64,000 nucleotides of DNA from FEN-1219 sp039933105 (lineage in GTDB: Bacteria > Pseudomonadota > Gammaproteobacteria > Steroidobacterales > Rariloculaceae). Shown piece by piece: positions 53,066 through 62,089 of this stretch. Location of the stretch: NCBI GenBank assembly GCA_039933105.1, contig JBDTOT010000010.1, positions 53,176 to 117,175 on the forward strand. Reading direction: 5' to 3'. The translations under genes were made by a program, and so were the position numbers. Within the stretch, counting starts at the first letter, position 1; each line of letters begins with the position of its first letter. The notes beneath the pieces were generated by a model that was given only the letters and a program-made list of their open reading frames with translations, searched no databases and had not been told where the DNA came from.

Positions 53066-53784
53066 GCGCGCGCAAAGCAATCACCCTGATCGCCGGCAAA
53101 TTCGGCAGCCGCCATTTCGGCACGAAGCCGTATCTTGCGGACGCGCTGAAGCGCACGGGCAAGGACAAGCCGTTGGCGCTCTACGTCGGCGTGGCCAGCG
53201 GTGACGATCCGACGTTCGGGACTGCGCTTGGCGGACTGCTGACCGCCGCAGGCGCCCGCCGCGTTCTGTGGCCGAAGCTGGCAACCCGCCGCAAACAGTC
53301 GGGTCAGATGCGCCAAGCGCTCGCGGAAGCCGATCTCGTGTTCGTTGGCGGCGGCGACGTCGAGGCCGGCATGGACCTGCTGCGCGGCGCCAGTCTGCTC
53401 GCCGATTTCCACGCAGCCGCCGACCGCGGCGCAGTGTTTGCCGCCATGTCGGCGGGCTCGATCATGCTCGGCAAGCGCTGGATCCGCTGGCCGAATGCGG
53501 ACGCAGACGACGACGAGGCCGAGACCTACGAGTGTCTCGGGATAGTGCCCGTTGCTGTCGACACGCACGGCGAGGGCGATGAGTGGCAGGAAGCGCGGTC
53601 GTACGCGGCCGTGCGCGCACGTGAGATCGGCAAGAAGGCGCGCGCCTACTGCGTGCCGAGTGGCGGCGCGCTCGTGATCGATCATAGGGGTAGAATCGAA
53701 GCGCACGGCGTATCGGCACCCGTATTCGAGGCGCTGCCGAAACGCAAAGCCAAGCTCGAGGAGACACTGGAGGTCACCAAATGA
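53062..53784 (+). CDS. S51-like peptidase (cyanophycinase/dipeptidase E family)
   Basis: A 240-residue class-I-glutamine-amidotransferase-like protein of the S51 group. The nucleophile Ser sits in FAAMSAGSIML, and the acidic segment LVFVGGGDVEAGMDLL comes before it. Later are VAVDTHGEGDEW and CVPSGGALVI, where His and Glu could complete the triad. S51 enzymes cleave cyanophycin or N-terminal Asp dipeptides. No signal peptide, so cytoplasmic, unlike the first gene of the operon. Start GTG overlaps the previous stop; stop overlaps the next start (ATGA). Confidence 0.8.
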   Translation: MSARKAITLIAGKFGSRHFGTKPYLADALKRTGKDKPLALYVGVASGDDPTFGTALGGLLTAAGARRVLWPKLATRRKQSGQMRQALAEADLVFVGGGDVEAGMDLLRGASLLADFHAAADRGAVFAAMSAGSIMLGKRWIRWPNADADDDEAETYECLGIVPVAVDTHGEGDEWQEARSYAAVRAREIGKKARAYCVPSGGALVIDHRGRIEAHGVSAPVFEALPKRKAKLEETLEVTK

Positions 53785-55019
53785 GCTATTCCGCAGCGCA
53801 CTGGCAGCGCGTGAGCGACGAGACGCGGCGCATGGTGGCCGAGGTCCCTCTGTACCGCGACCGCTCTGCGCCGCCCGTCGACACGGGCGCGCTGCGTGCC
53901 TGGCTCTCGCAGCTGCCGTCCGTCGGCAAACGCGAGCTGCGAAAGGGTTTTCCGAAATCCCTCGTCCGCCAAGATCAGGATCTGCACGCCGCGATGCGCG
54001 ACGAGCGTGTGACGCTGCTCGCTACATCGGGCACCACGGCGGATCGGTTGCAGGTCATCTGGGAATGGTCGTGGTGGGACCCGCAGGAGCGCGACGCCAT
54101 GCGCTTGAACGCGCGCATCGCGAAGTCGATGCGCGACGCGAATTACAGCGAAGCCGTGCTAACGACGCCGGCGTGTGGCGCGGGCGTGTGCCATTTCGGC
54201 AGCGTGTCGATGGCCGAACGCAGCGTCGACGGCATGCTGTTCCTGAACGAAAGCCAGGATCCGTCGGCGTGGACTGACCGGGACGTCGAGCGAATGCTGA
54301 GCGAGTGGGTTCAGTTCGCGCCGCGCGGTGTCGAAGCCGACCCCGCGTATCTCGCCGTGATCGCGCGTGCCGCCGTGAAGCATGGTTTCGCGTTGCCGGC
54401 GCCGGAGTTCATCACGCTGACGTACGAGACCACGACGCGCGCCATGTGTCGCGATATCAGTCGCGCTGTTACCACGCCGCTCTTCCAGCTGTATGGCGCC
54501 ACGGAAGCCGGTGTGCTGTTCATGGAATGCGAGCACGGGCGGCTGCATCCGAACGAGCGCCACAGCCACATCGATCTCATGCCGTTGCCGGGCAGCGCGC
54601 CGCTGGCGCGGGTGCTCGTCACGACGCTCGGCCGGCCCTGGATGCCCCTACTGCGCTATGACGTCGGCGACGTCGTGCGCGTGGCCGAGACACGCGATTG
54701 CGCTTGCGGTCTCGTGAGCGACGGGCCGGTGCTCGAGCGCGTGGAAGGCCGGCAGAGCGATTGCGCGACCGTGAACGGCGAGACCGTGACGCCGCTGATG
54801 CTCGATGACGCGATCCACGCGGCGCTCGGCAACGCAGCGACACTAGAGCAGTGGCAGCTCGTGGGTGACACGTTGCACGTCGCGGACCCCGCGTCGCGCG
54901 ACAGCGCCGCGGCCGCGGCCGAAGCGGTGAGCAAGTTGCTCGCGCGGCCGATTCGCGGTGAGCACGTGAGTGCCGTCGCCCCGGAAGCGTCCGGCAAATA
55001 TCGGCTGGTAAAGAGCTGA
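53781..55019 (+). CDS. PaaK-like adenylate-forming ligase
   Basis: A 412-residue AMP-binding enzyme of the phenylacetate-CoA ligase (PaaK) group. The ATP loop is LLATSGTTADRLQVIW, followed by a Trp-rich region; the adenylate motif is LYGATEAGVLFMECEHGRLH and the hinge LRYDVGDVVRVAE. The C-terminal part has GLVSDGPVLERVEGRQSD with the Asp typical of the C-domain, but I do not see the classical catalytic Lys motif. It should activate a carboxylic acid as adenylate; a CoA or other acceptor is not known. Coupled to both neighbours by overlaps. Confidence 0.82.
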   Translation: MSYSAAHWQRVSDETRRMVAEVPLYRDRSAPPVDTGALRAWLSQLPSVGKRELRKGFPKSLVRQDQDLHAAMRDERVTLLATSGTTADRLQVIWEWSWWDPQERDAMRLNARIAKSMRDANYSEAVLTTPACGAGVCHFGSVSMAERSVDGMLFLNESQDPSAWTDRDVERMLSEWVQFAPRGVEADPAYLAVIARAAVKHGFALPAPEFITLTYETTTRAMCRDISRAVTTPLFQLYGATEAGVLFMECEHGRLHPNERHSHIDLMPLPGSAPLARVLVTTLGRPWMPLLRYDVGDVVRVAETRDCACGLVSDGPVLERVEGRQSDCATVNGETVTPLMLDDAIHAALGNAATLEQWQLVGDTLHVADPASRDSAAAAAEAVSKLLARPIRGEHVSAVAPEASGKYRLVKS

Positions 55020-56191
55020 TGCGAAGCGCCGGCTTCCCGCTGCTCGAGCGCGGGTACGACGACGCCCCCTTCATCTACCTCGACAGCGCTTCGACCACGC
55101 CCAAGCCGCGCAGCGTGATCGATGCGGTCGTGCGCTATTACGAAACCGTCGGCGCCAACGTGCACCGTGGCACGCACCCCCTCGCCGAAGCGGCCACCGA
55201 AGCGTACGAGGGGGCGCGTCATCGCGTCGCAGCGCTGATTGGCGCGCAACCCTCCGAGATCGTGTTCACGCGCAACGCCACGGGTTCCTTGAATCTGCTG
55301 GCACGCGCGTTGCGTCTCACGGCAGACGACGAGATCGTGTTCCCCGCGTCCGAGCATCACAGCAACTACATGCCGTGGCGCGTCGACGCGCAGCCCGTGC
55401 TGGTCGACATCGACGACGAGGCGGTGCCGCGGTGGTCGCAGTTGAAATCGAAGCTCACGAAGCGCACGCGGCTCGTGAGCGTGGCGCACGTGTCGAACGT
55501 CACGGGCGTGATCGCGCCGGTGGAGGAGTGGATAGCAACCGCTCACGCGGCCGGTGTGCCGGTCATGCTCGACGCATCGCAGTCGATCGCGCATTTGCCG
55601 GTCGACGTCCGCGCGCTGAACGTCGACTACATGGCCTTCTCGAGCCACAAGATGTTCGGCCCGAACGGTGTTGGCGTGTTGTACGTGCGCCGCGACCGGT
55701 TTGCGGAGCTAGGCTTGGGAAGCGTCGGCGGCGGCATGGTGGCCATGCACGCGGAGGACCGATTCGAGCCGCTCGAAGCGCCGCTACGCTATGAGGCCGG
55801 CACGCCGAACGTCGAAGGTGTGATCGGGCTCGGCGCGGCTGTGGACTACTTGCGCGGCGTGGGCATGGCGAAGATCGCGGCGCATTCGCGCGCGTTGGCC
55901 GATCAGCTGATGCGCGGGCTCGCGGAACTGCCGCACGTGACGGTGCTCGGCCGCTCCGCGCGCGAGCGGATTGCGCTTGCGACCGTGTCGCTACCGCTGC
56001 CGGCTATGAGTCAGCAGGACATCGCACGCCTGCTTGCCGACGCGAACAGTATTTTCGTGAGCGGCGGCTATCATTGCGCGCACGTGCTGCATCACCGGCT
56101 GCATCTCGCTGGCACGCTGCGCGCGTCCGCGCACATCTATAACGATTCGGCGGATGTCGAAGCGTTTCTAGCCGCGTTGCGCGAGCTCTAG
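55019..56191 (+). CDS. Class V aminotransferase / SufS-like PLP enzyme
   Basis: A 390-residue PLP enzyme of the class V fold (SufS/CsdA type). The Schiff-base Lys is in FSSHKMFGPNGVGVLYVR; N-terminal PLP contacts are in DSASTTPKPRSV and HRGTHPLAEAATEAYEGAR; a Cys (SGGYHCAHVLHH) lies where SufS has its reactive Cys, with a HxC instead of the normal RxGHHC. A cysteine desulfurase, isopenicillin-epimerase-like or selenocysteine-lyase-like activity is possible. No SufE-type partner is present. Shares its CTAG stop with trmO on the other strand. Confidence 0.82.
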   Translation: MRSAGFPLLERGYDDAPFIYLDSASTTPKPRSVIDAVVRYYETVGANVHRGTHPLAEAATEAYEGARHRVAALIGAQPSEIVFTRNATGSLNLLARALRLTADDEIVFPASEHHSNYMPWRVDAQPVLVDIDDEAVPRWSQLKSKLTKRTRLVSVAHVSNVTGVIAPVEEWIATAHAAGVPVMLDASQSIAHLPVDVRALNVDYMAFSSHKMFGPNGVGVLYVRRDRFAELGLGSVGGGMVAMHAEDRFEPLEAPLRYEAGTPNVEGVIGLGAAVDYLRGVGMAKIAAHSRALADQLMRGLAELPHVTVLGRSARERIALATVSLPLPAMSQQDIARLLADANSIFVSGGYHCAHVLHHRLHLAGTLRASAHIYNDSADVEAFLAALREL

Positions 56192-56988
56192 ACGAACCGC
56201 GCGACGAACTCGCGGTGCGCCGCGATCTCCGGTGCGTCGCCGCGCACGAGCTGCGCCTCGCGAAAACCGGATGTGACGTCGTGAACGCGCACGTTTTGCT
56301 CGGCGACGCTGAAACGTACGCGCCATTCCTTTACCGCCAGCACGAAGGCTTCGCCGTCGCGACGAATGCGTCGATAGGGCTGTGGCTCCGGGCCCAAGGC
56401 GAGAGTGGCGGTGGCGCGTCCGCGCAGCGGCAACGCCGTGCGCGCCTCAATCCACTCGGCTTGGCTCGCGGCCGCGGTGTCCCATTCCACGGCGAACGCC
56501 GGCACGGGATCCGTGCCCGATTCGTCGAGCCAGCCGTTCTCGGTGGCGGCGATCGCATCCGTGTAGGCCACGTACGGTTTGATGTCGAGCACGGGCGTGC
56601 CGTCCAGCATGTCGATGTCGGCGACGTACAGCGTGAGGCCGTCGATGCGTTCGAGCTTCACTGCAGAAATGCCGATGGGATTTGGCCGATGCGGCGATCG
56701 CGTGCCGAACACACCTTTACGCCCGGAGCGGCTGCGTGGCGGCAGCACTTTGGGGCGCCAGCCCTGATTGAAATGGAACCAGAACAGCACCCAGATGTAG
56801 TCCCAGCCGTCGAGATCGAGCAGCGCATGCTCGAAGTTCTTGCCTGGCAAGAGCTCGATGCGTCCGTTGGCGTTGCCGCCGGCGCGCGGCTGGCGCACGG
56901 CCTCGGTCTTCGTCGCGAGTGTCGTGCGCACGTAGCCGATCGGCTCGACCGTCAGAAGCTGTACAGCGGGGTCCTTGGTTGCCACCAC
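56188..56988 (-). CDS. trmO: tRNA (t6A37) methyltransferase TrmO-like
   Basis: A 266-residue protein of the TrmO/YaeB (TsaA) family, which uses SAM to methylate N6-threonylcarbamoyladenosine at tRNA position 37. Family blocks: VEPIGYVRTTLATKTEAVRQP near the N-terminus, LDGWDYIWVLFWFH, GVFGTRSPHRPNPIGIS, and LYVADIDMLDGTPVLDIKPY. After that, a C-terminal domain of about 100 residues follows. Start GTG at 56988 comes after a further GTG codon (56985), so the exact first codon is uncertain by one residue. Its stop CTA/TAG is shared with the convergent gene. Confidence 0.88.
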   Translation of the reverse strand: MVATKDPAVQLLTVEPIGYVRTTLATKTEAVRQPRAGGNANGRIELLPGKNFEHALLDLDGWDYIWVLFWFHFNQGWRPKVLPPRSRSGRKGVFGTRSPHRPNPIGISAVKLERIDGLTLYVADIDMLDGTPVLDIKPYVAYTDAIAATENGWLDESGTDPVPAFAVEWDTAAASQAEWIEARTALPLRGRATATLALGPEPQPYRRIRRDGEAFVLAVKEWRVRFSVAEQNVRVHDVTSGFREAQLVRGDAPEIAAHREFVARFV

Positions 56989-57034
56989 GCCAATCTACCA
57001 GACGCCGAACGACGGATATTCGAGCGCGCAAGAT

Positions 57035-59389
57035 CTAGCTGCTGGCGCGGCCTTCGGCGGGCACCAGGGCTACGACGGTCGCGCGGCCGGCGGCGCGGCG
57101 CTGCGCGAGCCACGGGAGGAACTGCTCGGCCGGCATCGGGCGGGCAATGCCGTAACCCTGCGCGTTCTCGCATCCCATGGCGGCGAGGCGCTCGAGCGCA
57201 GCGTCGTCCTCGATGCCCTCGGCGACCACGACGAGCCCTAGCTGGTGCGCGAGATCGATCGTCGCGCGCAGGATGGCCTGATCCTTGTGATCCTCGCGGC
57301 CAATCACGAACGACTTGTCGATCTTCAGCTCGTCGACGGGTAGGCGTTTCAACTGTGCGAGCGCCGAGTGCCCCGTGCCGAAATCGTCGACCGCGAGCCT
57401 GAAGCCGAGCTCGTGGATGCAATTCACCACGGCCAACGACTTGTGGACGTTGTGCATGATTGCGCTCTCGGTCACCTCGAGCGTGAGCTGCGCAGCTGCG
57501 AGCCGGTGCTTCTGCACGTGCTCGAGCAGGAAGTAGGGCAGGTACTCGTCTGTGAGATCGTCGACCGAGATGTTCACGGCTACACCGACGTTCACACCCT
57601 GATCGCGCCACGCCGCGCAGCGCGCGACGGCATTCTTCAGTACCCAGCGGGTCAGATGCGCGATGCTGCCCGCCTGCTCGACGGCATCGACGAACTCGGC
57701 CGGCGCCAGCAAGCCGAGCTCGGGGTGCTGCCAGCGAACGAGCGCTTCGACGCCATAGATTTCGCGCGTGCGCAGATCGAGCTTGGGTTGGAAGTACAGC
57801 CGTAGCTCGTCGTTCTTCAGCGCCCCCGGGAAGTCGCCGACGATCTTGATCTGCTTCAGCGCGCGATCTTCCTGGCCGAGCCGGTACACGCCCGCCGTCG
57901 AGTGGCTGACCAACGCCTCGTTGCGGGCGCTCGAGGCGCGGCGGCACAGCTCTGCCGCATCGAGACTGTGCTCGGGATAGCACGCAACGCCGCCGCTGAC
58001 CTGCAATGAGATGTTGGCGCCTGCCACTTGCAGGCCGGCGCGCAGGCGGTCGGCCTGCTGCTCGACCCACTCGAGGGCCTGACGCGCGTCGAACTCGGGC
58101 AGCCCCACGACGAACTCATGGCCGCTGAAGTGTCCCAGCACTTGCTTGTCGTCCAGCCGCTCGCGCAGGGTGGCGGCCGTGAGCTTTACGACGTCATCGC
58201 CCGCGCGGTGACCGAGCGACGAGATGATGCCGTTCAGACGGTCGAGCCCGATGCTCACGATGCTCAGTTGCTTGCAGGTCGCAATGGAATCGCGCAGGAG
58301 GCCGATCGTGAGATCGCGGTTCGGCAAACCGGTGAGGCTGTCGTGATGCGCTTGATGGAAGATGTGCCGCTCGCGATCAGCGATCGCGTGCTGCATCGCG
58401 TTGAAGCCGCCGGCCAACTCGCCAAGCTCGTCGGACGAACGTACGTCGATCGGCTCGGTGTAAACGCCTTCGCGCATTCGGCGAGCCGCGGCGGCGAGAT
58501 GCTTCACCGGGCGCGTGATCGTGTTCGCGAGCCAGACCGAGCCGCCGATAGCGAGCAACAGAGCCAGCCCTGTGATCGCGAACAGAATGTTGCGGATGCG
58601 CACGTACGATGCCGTGGCCTCGGCCAGCGGCAATTGCACTGCGACGTACGCGTCGCTGCGGTCATTCAGGAACGGACGCAGCAGCGACAGGTGAGCATTG
58701 AGCTCCTTGCCCGTGAGCTGCGGATCGCGACGATCGGTGTCGAGACCGTCGAGAGCCGCCGCGCGCTCATTTGGCGGCAATGTCGACGCCAGGATTTCCG
58801 GCGCGGCTCCGTGATTCGCCACGAACGTCACGGCTAACCCCGTCAAGCTTTGCAGATGCTTGGCCAACGTATCGTCGATCGGAAAGCCGAGCATGACGAG
58901 TGCGACAGGCAGCGGCGATTGCACCGGCACCGTCACGGTCTGATACGGTGCGCCGGCGATGGTCACGACGTGATGGGGAAACTCGTCGGTGATCTGCGCA
59001 GCCGATAACGGGGCGCGGTTGCGTTGCTCCTCGCCATTCGAGCTCACCAGTACCGTTCCGTCGAGGTCGAGCAACAGCGCCACAGTGGCGCCCGCGCGGG
59101 CCGCGTTATTGCGCAGCGCCGAGCGGATCGTCGACTGGTCGCCGCTCGCAACGGCCTGTTTGAACCCGTAGTCCAGAGCGAGCACGTTGACCGTCGTCAG
59201 TAGCTGATCGGCGCGGCTGCGCATGAATTCGTCGAACAGCACGCCGGCGAGGCCGACGGTACGCCGCGCTTGTTCGTCCGCGTCGCGACGCATCAAGTCC
59301 AGGATGGGGAACAACGAAACGAGCTGCGTCGCGACGACGAGCGCCACCGCGAGGAGCAAGATTTTCTGCCGGAAGCCGAACTGCTTCAT
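57035..59389 (-). CDS. EAL-domain c-di-GMP phosphodiesterase with HAMP and degenerate GGDEF
   Basis: A 784-residue membrane protein. TM1 lies at about 10-29, a periplasmic sensor of about 235 residues follows (double-Cache or CHASE-like), then TM2 at 267-288, HAMP 287-340, GGDEF-like domain about 345-510, and EAL domain about 525-784. The GGDEF site is SGHEF (422-426), so diguanylate cyclase activity is unlikely. The EAL domain looks complete: GVEALVRW (Glu548), EVTESAI, and AVDDFGTGHSALAQLK. Expected role: breakdown of c-di-GMP in response to an outside signal. Divergent from the cupredoxin gene. Confidence 0.88.
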   Translation of the reverse strand: MKQFGFRQKILLLAVALVVATQLVSLFPILDLMRRDADEQARRTVGLAGVLFDEFMRSRADQLLTTVNVLALDYGFKQAVASGDQSTIRSALRNNAARAGATVALLLDLDGTVLVSSNGEEQRNRAPLSAAQITDEFPHHVVTIAGAPYQTVTVPVQSPLPVALVMLGFPIDDTLAKHLQSLTGLAVTFVANHGAAPEILASTLPPNERAAALDGLDTDRRDPQLTGKELNAHLSLLRPFLNDRSDAYVAVQLPLAEATASYVRIRNILFAITGLALLLAIGGSVWLANTITRPVKHLAAAARRMREGVYTEPIDVRSSDELGELAGGFNAMQHAIADRERHIFHQAHHDSLTGLPNRDLTIGLLRDSIATCKQLSIVSIGLDRLNGIISSLGHRAGDDVVKLTAATLRERLDDKQVLGHFSGHEFVVGLPEFDARQALEWVEQQADRLRAGLQVAGANISLQVSGGVACYPEHSLDAAELCRRASSARNEALVSHSTAGVYRLGQEDRALKQIKIVGDFPGALKNDELRLYFQPKLDLRTREIYGVEALVRWQHPELGLLAPAEFVDAVEQAGSIAHLTRWVLKNAVARCAAWRDQGVNVGVAVNISVDDLTDEYLPYFLLEHVQKHRLAAAQLTLEVTESAIMHNVHKSLAVVNCIHELGFRLAVDDFGTGHSALAQLKRLPVDELKIDKSFVIGREDHKDQAILRATIDLAHQLGLVVVAEGIEDDAALERLAAMGCENAQGYGIARPMPAEQFLPWLAQRRAAGRATVVALVPAEGRASS

Positions 59390-59546
59390 CGTGCCCTGGA
59401 AGCGCCCGGGAGGCGCAGTCTTTTAAGGAACGTGCGGAATGTTCGAAATGGTACGCAGACGTAAGGCTGGCCGGTGTGCGCTCGGTCACGGTTGCCGTGC
59501 CGGGGTGCTTCTAACATCTTCTTTCGTGACGGCGGGGATAGTTAGC

Positions 59547-60227
59547 ATGGGCATACATCGGATGCCGCGGACGGGCGCGCTGGCGGCGGCGACATTGATT
59601 GCCCTTGCGGCCGCACTCCCGTGCTTCGCCGGCACACTCGAAATCAAGGTCAATGACGAGGGCGGGCAGCCCGTAGCGCAAGTGGCCGTCTACGCCACGC
59701 CTTTGGCGCCGGTGAAGAAGCCGAACGCCGCGAACCGCACCGCTAGCATGGATCAGCAGCACAACGAGTTCGTGCCACATGTGCTACTCATAAGCGCTGG
59801 TACGCTGGTGCAGTTCCCGAATAGCGACACGGTGAGCCATCACGTCTACTCGTTCTCGCAAGCGAAGACGTTCGAGCTCGCGCTCTACAAAGGCAACACA
59901 CCCCCGCCGTTGGCGTTCGACGAGCCTGGCGTCGTCGTCGTCGGCTGTAACATCCACGACAGCATGCTGGGCTACATCGTCGTCGTACCGACCGAGCACT
60001 ACGCGCTCTCGGATCAGCGGGGCATGGTTCGCCTCGAGGGTGTGCCCGCCGGCGACTACACGGTCGAGGTCTGGACGCCGCGCGCGCGACCGACGGGCCT
60101 GCCCGCGGCGCAGCGTGTAACGGTGACGGATGGCGTCACGAAGCTCGACGCGCGAATCACGGGGCGCCTCGCGCCCGATGAAGATCACAAGCACGGTTCG
60201 AAGAGCTTGTCGTGGGACCGCTACTGA
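59547..60227 (+). CDS. Exported cupredoxin-like (methylamine-utilization-type) protein
   Basis: A 226-residue protein with a signal peptide (ALAAATLIALAAALPCFAG). The cupredoxin part has a full type 1 copper ligand set: His98 (or His99) in DTVSHHVYSF, then Cys134, His137 and Met140 in VVGCNIHDSMLGY. A short beta-rich N-terminal part (LEIKVNDEGGQPVAQVAVYAT) and a C-terminal carboxypeptidase-regulatory-like strand set (RLEGVPAGDYTVEVW) flank it. Annotated relatives are called methylamine utilization proteins, though no mau genes lie here. Probably a periplasmic electron carrier. Its end overlaps the next gene by 16 bases. Confidence 0.8.
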   Translation: MGIHRMPRTGALAAATLIALAAALPCFAGTLEIKVNDEGGQPVAQVAVYATPLAPVKKPNAANRTASMDQQHNEFVPHVLLISAGTLVQFPNSDTVSHHVYSFSQAKTFELALYKGNTPPPLAFDEPGVVVVGCNIHDSMLGYIVVVPTEHYALSDQRGMVRLEGVPAGDYTVEVWTPRARPTGLPAAQRVTVTDGVTKLDARITGRLAPDEDHKHGSKSLSWDRY

Positions 60228-61519
60228 AACCGGCCCTCACCGCCGGTGTCGCGCTCGCGTTGCTGGGCGCGGCGCTCGATGCGAGCGCAGAGGGCGATCG
60301 TAACGAGCTCTTCGTCGGCATTGGCACGGCGTATTTCCATAGTTCCACCGATTACACAGCCTGGCCCGAAGGCGGGCTCGGCAAGTTGCGCTATGCCGAC
60401 GACGGCGTCGAAGCGGTGCGGCTTTTCGCCGAGTATCACGGCCGCATCAGTCCGACGCTGAACGCACGCGTCGTGGCCGACTACGTCGACGACGGCTCGA
60501 GCGGGCTCGGCATCGACGAGGCCTACATCGACTGGCGGCCGATTCCGCGTTCCGCGAACCAGCAGCAGGTGCGGTTCGGCGCGTTCTATCCGCCGCTGTC
60601 GCTCGAGAACGGCGCGCACGGTTGGGAGAGCCCGTTCACGTATTCTTACTCCGCGATCAACACCTGGCTCGGCGAAGAGATCCGGCCGCTCGGCGCCGAA
60701 TGGTCGTTGCGGCGGCGGCTTGCGAGCACTCGCAACACTCAGGAAGTTCGCGTGTTCGCCTCTGGTTTCTACGGCAACGATCCCGCCGCGACGTTGCTCT
60801 TCTGGCGCGGCTGGTCGTTGCACGACCGGCAGACGCGCTTGAACGACAGACTGCAGATGCCGCCGATGCCGATCTTCGGTGCGGGCGGCGCCATCGTCGG
60901 GACGACACCGCAGACAGTTCAGCCATTCACGGAAACCGATCATCGCCCCGGCTATTACGTGGGCGGCGAGTGGCGCTACGCGCGTCGCGCGCTCGTGCAA
61001 CTCGCGCGCTATGACAATCGCGCCGACCCGTGGAGTTTTGCCGAAGGGCAGTGGGGCTGGGACACGTCGTTCGACCACCTTGCCGTGCAGGTAGCGCTGC
61101 CGGCGGAGATCGGGCTCATGGCCCAGTGGATGCGGGGCGAGACCTATTGGCTCGCCGGAGCGCCGGCGGCGGGCGGCCCGCTATCGCCGTTCGTGCAACT
61201 CGTCGAGGACAAGTTCGACGCGAAATACCTGATGCTGACGCGCATGTGGCACGACAAGCATCGCGTCTCCCTGCGCTATGACCAATTTCTCATGGAGCGC
61301 GCTGGCGCCATACCCGAGTCCCACAGCGACGACGGTCACGCCTGGACGCTCAGCTACCGCTACGAGCCGAACGAAAGGTTCAGTGGCGGTGTCGAATGGC
61401 TCGAGATTCAATCGCAACGCGATCTCTATCCCTACTTCTATGGCGCTCCGCGGCAGGCCACCGAAGACCAGTTGCGGCTGCAGTTCTCTCTGCGCCTCGG
61501 AGCTCCCGCGCGGCGCTAG
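60212..61519 (+). CDS. Outer-membrane beta-barrel-like protein
   Basis: A 435-residue protein. Signal peptide LLKPALTAGVALALLGAALDASA, then many Tyr/Trp/Arg-rich strands, such as LFVGIGTAYFHSSTDYTAW, RLFAEYHGRISPTLNARVVADYV, GGEWRYARRALVQLARYDNR, and YLMLTRMWHDKHRVSLRYDQ. This pattern fits a porin-like barrel. It starts at a GTG within the cupredoxin gene (16-base overlap), so translation is coupled. It may form a channel linked to the copper protein; function unknown. It is unlike the porins at 28294 and 40793 by eye. Confidence 0.72.
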   Translation: MGPLLKPALTAGVALALLGAALDASAEGDRNELFVGIGTAYFHSSTDYTAWPEGGLGKLRYADDGVEAVRLFAEYHGRISPTLNARVVADYVDDGSSGLGIDEAYIDWRPIPRSANQQQVRFGAFYPPLSLENGAHGWESPFTYSYSAINTWLGEEIRPLGAEWSLRRRLASTRNTQEVRVFASGFYGNDPAATLLFWRGWSLHDRQTRLNDRLQMPPMPIFGAGGAIVGTTPQTVQPFTETDHRPGYYVGGEWRYARRALVQLARYDNRADPWSFAEGQWGWDTSFDHLAVQVALPAEIGLMAQWMRGETYWLAGAPAAGGPLSPFVQLVEDKFDAKYLMLTRMWHDKHRVSLRYDQFLMERAGAIPESHSDDGHAWTLSYRYEPNERFSGGVEWLEIQSQRDLYPYFYGAPRQATEDQLRLQFSLRLGAPARR

Positions 61520-61608
61520 TCCGTCCTTGCCCCGTTCCGGAGGCAGCGCGCATACTGCGCGGCGCGCGCGCCGGGGGGACGTTTGCGTGTCGCCGCCAGA
61601 GAGCTGTA

Positions 61609-62088
61609 GTGACCAAAGTCAACGTCGTTTCGGCGGCCATCGAGCCGCGTCTCCAGTTGATGCTCGTAGCCAATGGCGCCATCGCCAAAGGCGAAATCAT
61701 CTTTGCGTGTAGCTCCGAAGAAATTACACGCGAGCGCACGTGGCGCACGATCCAGATCGACTTCAACCGGCACGTTAAGAACGACCTGCTCGATTACGTC
61801 GATCACAGCTGCGAGCCGAACTCCGTATTCGACGTCGATAGGCTTGCGCTGATCTCGCTGCGCAAAATCGAGAACAACGAATCGATCACGTTCTTCTATC
61901 CTGGTGCCGAGGTCGAGCTCGCGATTGATTTCGACTGTCAGTGCGGCAGCCGCGATTGTATCGGCCACCTGAAAGGCGGGTTCTACCTGACGGGCTCACA
62001 AATGCGCTGGGCGATCGACCGCGGTTACTGCACGCGGTTCATGCAGCAACAATTCCGCCGGCTTCTCGAGTTGCACGAGCAGGCGTGA
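61609..62088 (+). CDS. SET-domain protein-lysine methyltransferase-like protein
   Basis: A 159-residue minimal SET-domain protein. It has the SET core DYVDHSCEPNSVFDVDRLALISLRKIE (HSCxPN family motif), ESITFFYPGAE, and a post-SET-like CQCGSRDCIGHLKGG with Cys residues that could bind zinc. SET enzymes transfer methyl groups from SAM to lysine. Start GTG at 61609 is preferred because GAGAG stands upstream and it gives the compact domain. The stop is one base before the next ATG. Being fused in an operon with an NRPS-like enzyme, it may modify a peptide or carrier, not histones (inference). Confidence 0.8.
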   Translation: MTKVNVVSAAIEPRLQLMLVANGAIAKGEIIFACSSEEITRERTWRTIQIDFNRHVKNDLLDYVDHSCEPNSVFDVDRLALISLRKIENNESITFFYPGAEVELAIDFDCQCGSRDCIGHLKGGFYLTGSQMRWAIDRGYCTRFMQQQFRRLLELHEQA

Positions 62089-62089
62089 A

